NCBI GenBank assembly: GCA_017463155.1
Contig: JAFTPT010000010.1
Coordinates: 88,304 to 152,303 of the forward strand
Reading direction: 5' to 3'
DNA from: Blautia sp.
Lineage (GTDB): Bacteria; Bacillota; Clostridia; Lachnospirales; Lachnospiraceae
Length of the DNA stretch: 64,000 bases
Shown: one piece after another, positions 17,874 to 25,267 of the stretch
Layout: every line of letters begins with the position of its first letter
How positions within the stretch are numbered: position 1 is the stretch's first letter
Notes under the pieces: model-generated
Told to the model about the DNA's origin: nothing
The model's input: only the letters and a program-made list of their open reading frames with translations
The model's database searches: none
Made by a program: the position numbers and the translations under genes

Positions 17874-18953
17874 ATGAGTGAGGACAGCGGCTTCTGTCCC
17901 AGGTGTGGGGCAAAAGTGGAAACAGGCGATGCGTTTTGCGTAAACTGCGGTGCGAGCCTTAAAACCGGAGGGACTTCCGAAGGCAGAACGTCCTCCGCGG
18001 ACACAAAAGCCGGCGATGGGAAAGGCAAGCTGCGTTCCAGGGTACTCTCCGTCATTGCCGTGATCGCTATTGTATATGTTATTTTTTTTATGCCGGGTAA
18101 GGACGGTGATACCGTCAGGAATTACGCTGACGCGGCGGCCAGTCTGGTCAAACAGACGGACAGGCATGAGGAGATGATCTATCTTGGCTATGATATTCCC
18201 GGGTTTGAGGAAGAGCTTTCCGGCTTTCAGCCTTCCGAGGTCAGTGTGACCCTCATGGGTGAGGATGTTATGTACCGGACTTACCGGCAATCCTTCCGGT
18301 ATGACGGAAATCCCCGCCATGGGGAACGTTCAGCCCTGACTGCATATCCGGAGGGTGCGGAAATCTACCTAAATAAGTCCGGAAAAGAGTATTCCTCCCT
18401 GCGGCTGAAGATCAGGATGAAATATTTCATTACCAAATCGCAGGAAGACGAACTGCAGAAAAAAGTGGAAGAGATCCTGGCAGGACTGCATCTGGATGGA
18501 AAGTCGGATTATGAGAAGGTACGCGCCATATATAACTATATCTGTAGCAATGTCACCTACGACTATGTAAATCTAGGCAACAATGATTATCTGCCGCAGT
18601 ATACGGCGTATGCCGCATTGTTTGACCACACGGCTGTCTGCTCCGGCGTTGCGGAGCTATTCTATGTCATGGCGGCTGCCGCCGGCGTGGAGGCACATAT
18701 CAAGACCAGCGCGGATCACGCATGGAATTTTGTCAAGGTGGATGGTCTTTATTACTATCTGGATGCAACCTGGGATCTTGGCAGGCCGGAATCGGAATAT
18801 CAGTATTTCCTGAAGGGTAAAAGTGATTTCATACTGAATATTGAGGAGATATCGCACCGCTTCACGGTCACCTATGATCCGCATGGCTTCCTCAACTATC
18901 TGAATCATGTTGACGATGGCTATTCCTTCAGCGAATACGCCTATACAGCGTGA
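17874..18953 (+). CDS. Zinc ribbon - membrane anchor - transglutaminase-like protein
   Basis: A 359-residue protein of three parts. Residues 1-35 are a zinc ribbon (FCPRCGAKV, FCVNCGASL). A single membrane helix lies near 58-72 (VIAVIAIVYVIFF). The outer part carries a transglutaminase-like protease or transferase core: cysteine in HTAVCSGVAEL, histidine in ADHAWNFVKVDG and aspartate in YLDATWD, the standard Cys-His-Asp triad. It should therefore hydrolyse or cross-link peptides outside the membrane, while the ribbon contacts partners inside. Ten bases after the previous gene. Confidence 0.78.
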   Translation: MSEDSGFCPRCGAKVETGDAFCVNCGASLKTGGTSEGRTSSADTKAGDGKGKLRSRVLSVIAVIAIVYVIFFMPGKDGDTVRNYADAAASLVKQTDRHEEMIYLGYDIPGFEEELSGFQPSEVSVTLMGEDVMYRTYRQSFRYDGNPRHGERSALTAYPEGAEIYLNKSGKEYSSLRLKIRMKYFITKSQEDELQKKVEEILAGLHLDGKSDYEKVRAIYNYICSNVTYDYVNLGNNDYLPQYTAYAALFDHTAVCSGVAELFYVMAAAAGVEAHIKTSADHAWNFVKVDGLYYYLDATWDLGRPESEYQYFLKGKSDFILNIEEISHRFTVTYDPHGFLNYLNHVDDGYSFSEYAYTA

Positions 18954-19021
18954 TGGCCGGTGGAGTGTGAAGGTACGATCTGGAACTGATGAGACAGGAT
19001 TTTCTATAGAAGGAGTATTTT

Positions 19022-19381
19022 ATGGGCAAGAAGGAAATTGTGATCTGTCCGAAATGCGGAAGTACCCGGGTCGAGATCAAAGGCGTTCTTCAGCGAAAAC
19101 ATGGTGCCTGGTACTATCTGAATGGCGGCCCCATCGCTGACGCGGGCGTGCGTATGGGAAACCGGCTGAATCACGCGGTGACCGGAAACAAAAACGACGC
19201 AAAGTGCCTGAACTGTAAATTTGAGTGGACGCCCGGCAAGGAAAATGTGCCTGCAGCGTCCACTGCGGCAGGACCGGCGAAAGAGGCGTCGCCTGTTTCA
19301 CGTCCGAAATACTGCCGGGCATGCGGAACCGCGATCGAACCGGGCGACATGTACTGTGTGCAGTGCGGCAGAAAGCTGTGA
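19022..19381 (+). CDS. Soluble double zinc-ribbon protein
   Basis: A 119-residue protein with two zinc-binding units. The N-terminal unit spans ICPKCGS to CLNCKFEW, separated by about 45 residues with a GPIADAGVRMGNRLN stretch; the C-terminal one is YCRACGTAI and YCVQCGRKL, similar to those in the neighbouring proteins. A short Ala/Pro linker joins them. No membrane segment. AGAAGGAG lies well placed before the ATG. Position between the transglutaminase-like gene and the next zinc-finger gene marks it as part of the cassette. Function unknown. Confidence 0.7.
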   Translation: MGKKEIVICPKCGSTRVEIKGVLQRKHGAWYYLNGGPIADAGVRMGNRLNHAVTGNKNDAKCLNCKFEWTPGKENVPAASTAAGPAKEASPVSRPKYCRACGTAIEPGDMYCVQCGRKL

Positions 19382-19415
19382 TGATATCTGCTGTGCAGGA
19401 GAGAGGGAATAAGGG

Positions 19416-20624
19416 ATGAGTGAAGAGATCAGGAAATGGCGCTGCCCGTATTGCGACGGCCTTAATGACTGGCAGGACGAGATATGCCAGATCTGCGGGG
19501 ACGGCCACCGTCCGGAAGCGGAGGAATCTGCGAACACCGAAGATATTTCCGCGGGAACCGCTCCGTCTGCCGTACATGAGGAAGCGGCGGAGCCGGAAAA
19601 AACAAGGCCTGCCTACGAAGGTGAACGCCGTGATGAGACTCCGGCCACTTCAGCACCGCCTGTACCGCACAAAAATAATAAAGGCATTCTGGTGGCGGTC
19701 CTGCTGGTCGTGGCAGCATTGGCAGGCGGGGGACTCTATAATTATAATAAAAGCAATGAGCCTGCGCCCCTGGAGATCAAGGACAACAATAATGGAACCG
19801 TGTCCGTGAAGATGATAAACGGATCTGATTATGAAGGATGGAATGTCGCTGCCGTCTATCTGGGAGACGATCCGGATGCTGAGAATCTGATCGATTATTT
19901 TGGCAGGGAAAGGAGCAATTATACGCCATTAAGCTATACTATCGGCAACGGGGAACAGAGTGAACCTCTGGGTATAATCCCGGGCGGTTATACGCGCTTT
20001 ATTCTGGAACCGTATGATAAATCCTACAGATCTGTATCACGATGGGAGCTGGAACCGGTCTACTATCCGGAAAGGACGGAGAAGCTGCCGCTCACTATCA
20101 GGAATGTGAAGATCTGTAGATGGGAAGATTATAATGCAATGACGGAGGACCAGGATAAACTGTTTGAAGCCGATTATCATGACCAGGAGCTTCCCGATCT
20201 TACTCTTGAAGAGGTTCCCCTGACTTCGGCAGAAGAACTGAACGCCTGCATCAGCAATGGAAAGCCAAATGATATACAGGCATGGGCCGAGCTCGGCTTT
20301 CTGATTGAGACGGAAACGGATTTCAATGATTTAGATGAATACTTTGAGTGGAAGGAATCGCCGGCACACACAGACAAAACGGCAGTTACACTTCTTCTCA
20401 GAGGCCCTGGTTTCTGGGAGACCTATTATGATAAATTTGAGAATAGCTTCATACAATACCTCAGGAATGGAAATGGCATCGGCGTGATCAATGGTGGTCT
20501 GTTGGACAGCTTATATCCCAGACTGAGGGAAGTGAACGGAACCGGGTATGTACCGGGGGATTATGCGCTGGAGTTCTACATTCGCGGAGTGAAAGTTTAC
20601 ACTCTCCCCTTTACATTAAGCTGA
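19416..20624 (+). CDS. Zinc-finger membrane-anchored protein with unknown outer domain
   Basis: 402 residues. The N-terminus holds a RanBP2-like finger (WRCPYCDGLNDWQD, then CQICG). A charged, proline-rich linker follows, then one membrane helix (GILVAVLLVVAALAGGG, near residues 88-106). The remaining 290 residues are predicted outside, rich in Trp, Tyr and Asp, with a beta-sandwich feel (NGTVSVKMINGSDYEGW) and no family I recognise. It is the last gene before a strong terminator. The same inside-finger, outside-domain plan as the transglutaminase-like protein suggests the fingers recruit a common cytoplasmic partner. Confidence 0.7.
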   Translation: MSEEIRKWRCPYCDGLNDWQDEICQICGDGHRPEAEESANTEDISAGTAPSAVHEEAAEPEKTRPAYEGERRDETPATSAPPVPHKNNKGILVAVLLVVAALAGGGLYNYNKSNEPAPLEIKDNNNGTVSVKMINGSDYEGWNVAAVYLGDDPDAENLIDYFGRERSNYTPLSYTIGNGEQSEPLGIIPGGYTRFILEPYDKSYRSVSRWELEPVYYPERTEKLPLTIRNVKICRWEDYNAMTEDQDKLFEADYHDQELPDLTLEEVPLTSAEELNACISNGKPNDIQAWAELGFLIETETDFNDLDEYFEWKESPAHTDKTAVTLLLRGPGFWETYYDKFENSFIQYLRNGNGIGVINGGLLDSLYPRLREVNGTGYVPGDYALEFYIRGVKVYTLPFTLS

Positions 20625-20646
20625 AATGGCTTATACTGAAAAAAAT

Positions 20647-20695
20647 ACAGGCTGTCCTTTCCATTTCTCCATGGAAGAGGACAGCCTGTTCTTTT
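20647..20695. terminator. Strong terminator ending the kinase/zinc-ribbon cassette
   Basis: ACAGGCTGTCC (20647-20657) pairs perfectly with GGACAGCCTGT (20679-20689), with further pairing inside (TTCCAT with ATGGAA), followed by TTCTTTT. An A run before the stem makes it usable on the other strand too. Confidence 0.85.
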
Positions 20696-20751
20696 ACAAT
20701 GAGTTCATGACAGAAAGCGAATTCCGCTAAGGCAGAAAGGAAGCAGAAGGC

Positions 20752-22071
20752 ATGAAAAAACAATATCTGAGCACCTGGGAGTCCGTAAAGACACACCCCG
20801 TACCGGCCTGGTACGAGGACTGCAAATTTGGTATTTTTATCCACTGGGGCATCTATTCGGTGCCGGCCTTTGCCCCCAGGACCTGGGAGCTTGGCGAGAT
20901 CGAGGCCAACGAGGACTGGTTCTGCAACAACCCATACGCGGAGTGGTATTACAATTCCATCAATGTCGGGAGGGGTCCGTCCTACGAGTATCACATCAGC
21001 ACGTACGGAAAGGATTTCACCTACGATGATTTCATTCCCATGTGGAAGGCGGAAAACTGGGATCCTGCCGCTTGGGCAGCCCTGTTCAGGGAGGCCGGTG
21101 CCGGGTATGTGGTCCTGACGACCAAGCACCATGACGGCTTCTGCCTCTTTGACAGCAGGTATACGGACTACAGCTCCTCAAAAATGGGGCCGAAGACCGA
21201 CATTACCGGGAGACTGACGGAAGCAGTCCGGGCGGAAGGCCTCCGCATGGGTCTCTATTATTCCGGCCTCATCGACTGGCAGTACGCGAACGACCCGATC
21301 TACACGGAGGAGCAGCTCTTCTCGACGGCCTGCCCGACCGCGGCCTACGCGGATTATTCCTACAACCAGATGAAGGAGCTGATCGACCGGTATCATCCGT
21401 CGGTCCTGTGGAACGACATCGGCTGGCCGAAGCAGAGCGAGCAGGCCATGCCGTATCTTTTGTCCCACTACTTCAACACCGTGGAGGACGGCGTGGTGAA
21501 CGACCGGTTCAACGGCCTGTATCATGACTATCTGACCAAGGAATACCAGCAGGGTGAAATGCATACGGACGAGAAGTGGGAGATGTGCCGGGGACTCGGC
21601 CTGAGCTTCGGCTACAATGCCAACGAGGGGGACGACCAGCTGATCAGCTGTGACGGGCTCGTCCGTCTGCTGGTGGAGGTCGTCGCAAACAACGGAAACC
21701 TGCTGCTGAACATCGGCCCGAAGGCGGACGGGACGATCCCGGAGGAGCAGGCGAAGAGACTTCGCGTCCTCGGCAAATGGCTGTCCGTGAACGGCGAAGG
21801 AATCTATGGAACCCGGTTTGTCCGGAAGTCAGTCTATGAGGATGGCCTGGAGTACCATTTCACCGGAAAGGACGACCGCGCGTATCTTTTCATCCATGGA
21901 CTGCAGGAAGGTGAAAGCCGGATCGTGGTCCCCGGAGTCAAAGAGCCGGTACAGCCCCTGGATCCTGCACTTTCTGTTTCCTGCGTGAAGACAGGCGGCG
22001 GGATCATACTGACGATCCGGAATTACCGGAAGGACATGTACACGGCCGGCTTCAGGACCGGCGTGCTTTAA
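20752..22071 (+). CDS. Alpha-L-fucosidase, glycoside hydrolase family 29
   Basis: A 439-residue retaining alpha-L-fucosidase with no signal peptide, so it acts inside the cell on imported fucosyl-oligosaccharides. GH29 hallmarks: KFGIFIHWGIYSVPAF near the N-terminus, TTKHHDGFCLFDS, and the nucleophile aspartate in VLWNDIGWPK (D222). NLLLNIGPKADGTIPEE and a C-terminal beta-sandwich follow. The GH29-A-like WNDIGWP form suggests broad fucosyl substrates, but linkage cannot be assigned by eye. First gene of a locus with a sugar importer, a GH95 fucosidase and a two-component system. Confidence 0.92.
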   Translation: MKKQYLSTWESVKTHPVPAWYEDCKFGIFIHWGIYSVPAFAPRTWELGEIEANEDWFCNNPYAEWYYNSINVGRGPSYEYHISTYGKDFTYDDFIPMWKAENWDPAAWAALFREAGAGYVVLTTKHHDGFCLFDSRYTDYSSSKMGPKTDITGRLTEAVRAEGLRMGLYYSGLIDWQYANDPIYTEEQLFSTACPTAAYADYSYNQMKELIDRYHPSVLWNDIGWPKQSEQAMPYLLSHYFNTVEDGVVNDRFNGLYHDYLTKEYQQGEMHTDEKWEMCRGLGLSFGYNANEGDDQLISCDGLVRLLVEVVANNGNLLLNIGPKADGTIPEEQAKRLRVLGKWLSVNGEGIYGTRFVRKSVYEDGLEYHFTGKDDRAYLFIHGLQEGESRIVVPGVKEPVQPLDPALSVSCVKTGGGIILTIRNYRKDMYTAGFRTGVL

Positions 22072-22091
22072 AAGAACACGTGGCGGAACGG

Positions 22092-22156
22092 ATGGAAAAA
22101 ATCCATGGGTTCACTGGAAAAATTCCATGTTTCTCCCGGGAAGGATTTTTTACAAT
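22092..22156 (+). promoter_or_regulatory. Twin palindromes and activator-type promoter before the binding-protein gene
   Basis: ATGGAAAAAATCCAT (22092-22106) and TGGAAAAATTCCA (22115-22127) are similar palindromes whose centres lie 22 bases, about two helical turns, apart. They sit directly before a poor -35 (TGTTTC, 22128-22133) that is 17 bases from a good -10 (TACAAT, 22151-22156). This is the layout of a promoter needing an activator, and the AraC-type response regulator of this locus is the obvious candidate. Confidence 0.5.
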
Positions 22157-22206
22157 ACGTACAACAGCAAAACAAGCATGAACATCCAAGACAGGAGGAA
22201 AAAACG

Positions 22207-23469
22207 ATGAAGAAACGCGCAGCAGTACTGACCGCCATCATGGCCGCATCCACGATCCTGACCGCAGTTCCCGCCATGGCGGAAGGCGTCACCCTTACTC
22301 TGTACGGAAATGCCGACGACCTGGCAAAGCCCTACATGCAGAAGATCATCTCCATGTGGGAGGAAGAATCCGGCAATACGATCGATGTCCAGGGGCTGGA
22401 CACCAACAACGCCGAGACCATCGCCCTTACCAAGTTCACGACCGGCGACATTCCGGATCTGTACATTCATTTCGGAAACGCGAACCTGAACAACTTCAAC
22501 CCGCTGGACAACTTCGTCGACTGGACGGACGCCGAGTGGGTCAGCGATATCCAGGATTCCGTCCTGCCGCAGGCGACCTACAATGGTGCTGTGATCGGTC
22601 TTCCCTTCTGGGAGGCTTCCAACTCCGGCTGCTTCTACAACAAGAAGATCTTTGAGGAGCTGGGACTTGAGCAGCCCACCACCCAGGCCGAGTTCGACGC
22701 CGTGTGCGATACGCTTCTTGAGAATGACATCCAGCCCATCTATCTGGCCGCAGCCGACGGATGGCCCATCCTGTACCAGTTCGCCTTTGACCCGGTCGTG
22801 GCCGAGCATCCGGAATATGTGGAGCAGCTGAACGCCGGTGAGATGAACTATGCGGATATCCCGGAGATCACCGCGATGTGCGAATGGTTCCAGAGCGCTG
22901 CTGAAAAGGGATATTTCGGAGAAACCTACGCATCAGACAAATGGGATTACACCAGTGAAGTCCTGGGCACCGGCGAAGCAGCCATGATGTTCTGCTGGGA
23001 CACCTGGTTCGACACCGACTATGACAGCGAATCCTACGACTACGTGGGAAGTGATTTCGGCATTATGCCGGTATTCATGGGCACCCGCGACCAGGGAACC
23101 TACGAGGGCGGCAACGTCAACCTGATGATGGCCAACAAGAACGGTGAGAATGTCGAAGCGGCAAAAGACTTTATCAACTTTATGGCACAGCCGGAGAACT
23201 ACAACGCCGCTTTCGAGGGCGTGGCTACCGCAGCCGTATTCAAGCAGGAGACCAGCAATGTGAACTCCACCCAGTATGAAGAGAACAAGGAGAGCGTGGA
23301 CAGCCTGATCAACGCTTCCGGCGCACAGCCGAAGATCATCGGCTTCAGCCAGAGCGAAGGCGGCAGCGCACTTCTGCAGCTCATGAAGGGCGAAGTGGAC
23401 GTGGAAGGCTGCATCAAGCTGATGGATGACGACCGCAACGCAACGTTGGCATCCTTCCAGCAGGAATAA
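22207..23469 (+). CDS. Sugar ABC transporter substrate-binding protein (CUT1 type)
   Basis: A 420-residue extracellular solute-binding protein family 1 member that captures an oligosaccharide for the two permeases downstream. The signal peptide is MKKRAAVLTAIMAAS with a hydrophobic core and a cleavage site after VPAMA. There is no lipobox cysteine, which is unusual for a monoderm. The ATG at 22207 has AGGAGGAAAAAA upstream, whereas the longer frame back to 22105 covers the promoter. The mature protein has typical parts: GNADDLAKPYMQKI, TKFTTGDIPDLYIHF and GLPFWEASNSG. Fucosylated glycan is inferred as ligand from the context. Confidence 0.9.
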   Translation: MKKRAAVLTAIMAASTILTAVPAMAEGVTLTLYGNADDLAKPYMQKIISMWEEESGNTIDVQGLDTNNAETIALTKFTTGDIPDLYIHFGNANLNNFNPLDNFVDWTDAEWVSDIQDSVLPQATYNGAVIGLPFWEASNSGCFYNKKIFEELGLEQPTTQAEFDAVCDTLLENDIQPIYLAAADGWPILYQFAFDPVVAEHPEYVEQLNAGEMNYADIPEITAMCEWFQSAAEKGYFGETYASDKWDYTSEVLGTGEAAMMFCWDTWFDTDYDSESYDYVGSDFGIMPVFMGTRDQGTYEGGNVNLMMANKNGENVEAAKDFINFMAQPENYNAAFEGVATAAVFKQETSNVNSTQYEENKESVDSLINASGAQPKIIGFSQSEGGSALLQLMKGEVDVEGCIKLMDDDRNATLASFQQE

Positions 23470-23487
23470 TGTGACCTGAATGATCCG

Positions 23488-23533
23488 GGAGCCGCCGTGT
23501 TTATGCAGAACTGCTGAATACGGCGGCTCCTTT
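23488..23533 (+). terminator. Intercistronic hairpin after the binding-protein gene
   Basis: GGAGCCGCCGT (23488-23498) pairs perfectly with ACGGCGGCTCC (23520-23530) over a 21-base loop, then only TTTG. Such hairpins between a binding protein and its permeases usually lower downstream expression and protect the 5' message, giving an excess of binding protein. Confidence 0.65.
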
Positions 23534-23574
23534 GAATGAAGGCGTGTCTGTTTCTGAGAAAGGAAAAGAACGTT

Positions 23575-24444
23575 ATGAACAAGAAAAAAGTCTACCCCTA
23601 CTACATGCTGTACGTGCCGGTGATCGTGTTTGTCATCTTTTTTATCATCCCTTCGACGATCGGCTATTTTTACGCCTTTACAAACTGGAGCGCTGCACGT
23701 ACATCGGGGCTTAAGTTTATCGGACTTCAGAATATCATTGAGGTCCTTTCGAATTACAAGGTCCCGATCGCTTTTGTCAATACGATCGTCTATGCGCTGA
23801 TCAAGACGATATGTGTGACGGTCCTCGGCTTTGTGTTTGCCTACATCCTGAACCGCAAGATCCGGACGCAGACCGCGCTTCGGACCGTCTATTTTATCCC
23901 GTCCATCCTGTCGGCCCTGGTCGTGGGCCTGATCTTCAGCGCGCTGTTCCAGACCCGGCACGGGACGATCAACAGCATGCTGAACGCCCTGGGACTTGCC
24001 AGTGTTGACTGGATCGGCTCCCGCTGGAGCGCCGTGTTCGCCATCGCCGTCGCGGAAGTCTGGCGGAATGTAGGCTACGCCATCGTCATCACACTGGCCG
24101 GAATGCAGTCCATCTCCAGCGATTATCTGGAGGCGGCCAGGCTGGACGGCGCTTCCGAATGGCAGATCTTCAGGAACGTGACACTGCCCCTGATCATGCC
24201 GACGGTCAACGTAAATATCCTCTTCAGCCTGATCTACGGCCTTAAGATGTTCGATCTGATCTATGTCATGACGGGAGGCGGCCCGGGGAGCGCGACCGAG
24301 AGCTTCGGGACGTTGATGATGAATGAGATGTCCGCCGGGCGTTATGGACAGTCGGTAGCCATCAACCTGATCTTTACGATCTTCCTGGTCATCGTATCCA
24401 TGGTATACAACCGGGTTTCTTCGAGATGGGAGCGTGTGGACTGA
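23575..24444 (+). CDS. Sugar ABC transporter permease, MalF/UgpA-like
   Basis: A 289-residue inner-membrane permease with six helices and the EAA loop (YLEAARLDGASEWQIFRN) that docks the ATPase. Starts MNKKKVYPYYMLYVP at 23575, after AAAGGAAAAG; an ATG at 23536 would add a segment with no ribosome site. It pairs with the next gene. No ATP-binding subunit is encoded in the locus, as usual for CUT1 importers of Firmicutes that share an MsmK-like ATPase encoded elsewhere. Confidence 0.92.
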   Translation: MNKKKVYPYYMLYVPVIVFVIFFIIPSTIGYFYAFTNWSAARTSGLKFIGLQNIIEVLSNYKVPIAFVNTIVYALIKTICVTVLGFVFAYILNRKIRTQTALRTVYFIPSILSALVVGLIFSALFQTRHGTINSMLNALGLASVDWIGSRWSAVFAIAVAEVWRNVGYAIVITLAGMQSISSDYLEAARLDGASEWQIFRNVTLPLIMPTVNVNILFSLIYGLKMFDLIYVMTGGGPGSATESFGTLMMNEMSAGRYGQSVAINLIFTIFLVIVSMVYNRVSSRWERVD

Positions 24445-24445
24445 T

Positions 24446-25267
24446 ATGAACAAAAGAACAAAAAAGACAAATCTGATTCTGGAGATCATTCTCTGGGTAT
24501 TCAGCCTTGTGACGATCTATCCGCTGCTGATGATCCTCCTGACTTCCTTCAAGAGCAAAGGAGAGGCCGCCTATCTGAACATCAATATCCCCTCCGAGTG
24601 GCATTTTGAGAATTACGTGACGGTCCTGGAGAAAAACTTCCTGCAGTCCCTCGGAAACAGCGTGTTCATCACGTTTCTTTCGGTCCTGCTGGTCACGTCG
24701 CTTTCCTCCCTGTTCGCGTTCATCATCGTGCGGAGAGATACCAGGCTCTGCCGTGGTTTTTACCGGGTGATCACCATGGGGATCATCGCTCCGTTCGCGG
24801 CTCTGCCGACCATCCGGCTGCTGCAGACGATCGGCCTGTACGGTTCGAGAGTCGGCCTCAGCCTGGTGTACAGTGCGCTTTACATGCCCTTCACGACCAT
24901 GCTGTTCTCCTCCTTCATCCGGGGGATCCCGAAGGAGCTGGATGAGGCGGCCGTCATGGACGGGGCGCACGGACCGGGGCTGTTCGTCAAGGTGCTCCTC
25001 CCCCTGCTGAAGCCGATCCTGGCCACCACGGGGATCCTGAACTTCATGTGGGTATGGAACGAACTGCAGATCCCGATGTACCTGCTCAATTCTTCATCCA
25101 AATGGACGCTGCCTCTTTCGGTATATAATTTTTACGGACAGTTCAGCAGAAGCTGGAACCTGGTCTGCGCGGACGTGGTCCTTGTCTCCCTTCCCGTGAT
25201 CCTTCTGTATATCTTTGCGCAGAAATGGGTCATCGACGGAATGACGGCAGGAGCCGTCAAGGGCTGA
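24446..25267 (+). CDS. Sugar ABC transporter permease, MalG/UgpE-like
   Basis: A 273-residue second permease half with about six helices and the EAA motif ELDEAAVMDGAHGPGLF. Starts one base after the first permease's stop codon (TGATATG), so the two are translationally coupled. The C-terminus ends WVIDGMTAGAVKG, the usual ending of MalG-like proteins. Its last 11 bases overlap the 3' end of the convergent regulator gene, and no terminator separates them, so antisense overlap of the transcripts is expected. Confidence 0.92.
   Translation: MNKRTKKTNLILEIILWVFSLVTIYPLLMILLTSFKSKGEAAYLNINIPSEWHFENYVTVLEKNFLQSLGNSVFITFLSVLLVTSLSSLFAFIIVRRDTRLCRGFYRVITMGIIAPFAALPTIRLLQTIGLYGSRVGLSLVYSALYMPFTTMLFSSFIRGIPKELDEAAVMDGAHGPGLFVKVLLPLLKPILATTGILNFMWVWNELQIPMYLLNSSSKWTLPLSVYNFYGQFSRSWNLVCADVVLVSLPVILLYIFAQKWVIDGMTAGAVKG

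Noticed and set aside
22105-22206. N-terminal extension of the first sugar-binding protein
   Set aside because: It would cover the palindromes and the -10 box and bury the signal peptide; AGGAGG points to ATG 22207.
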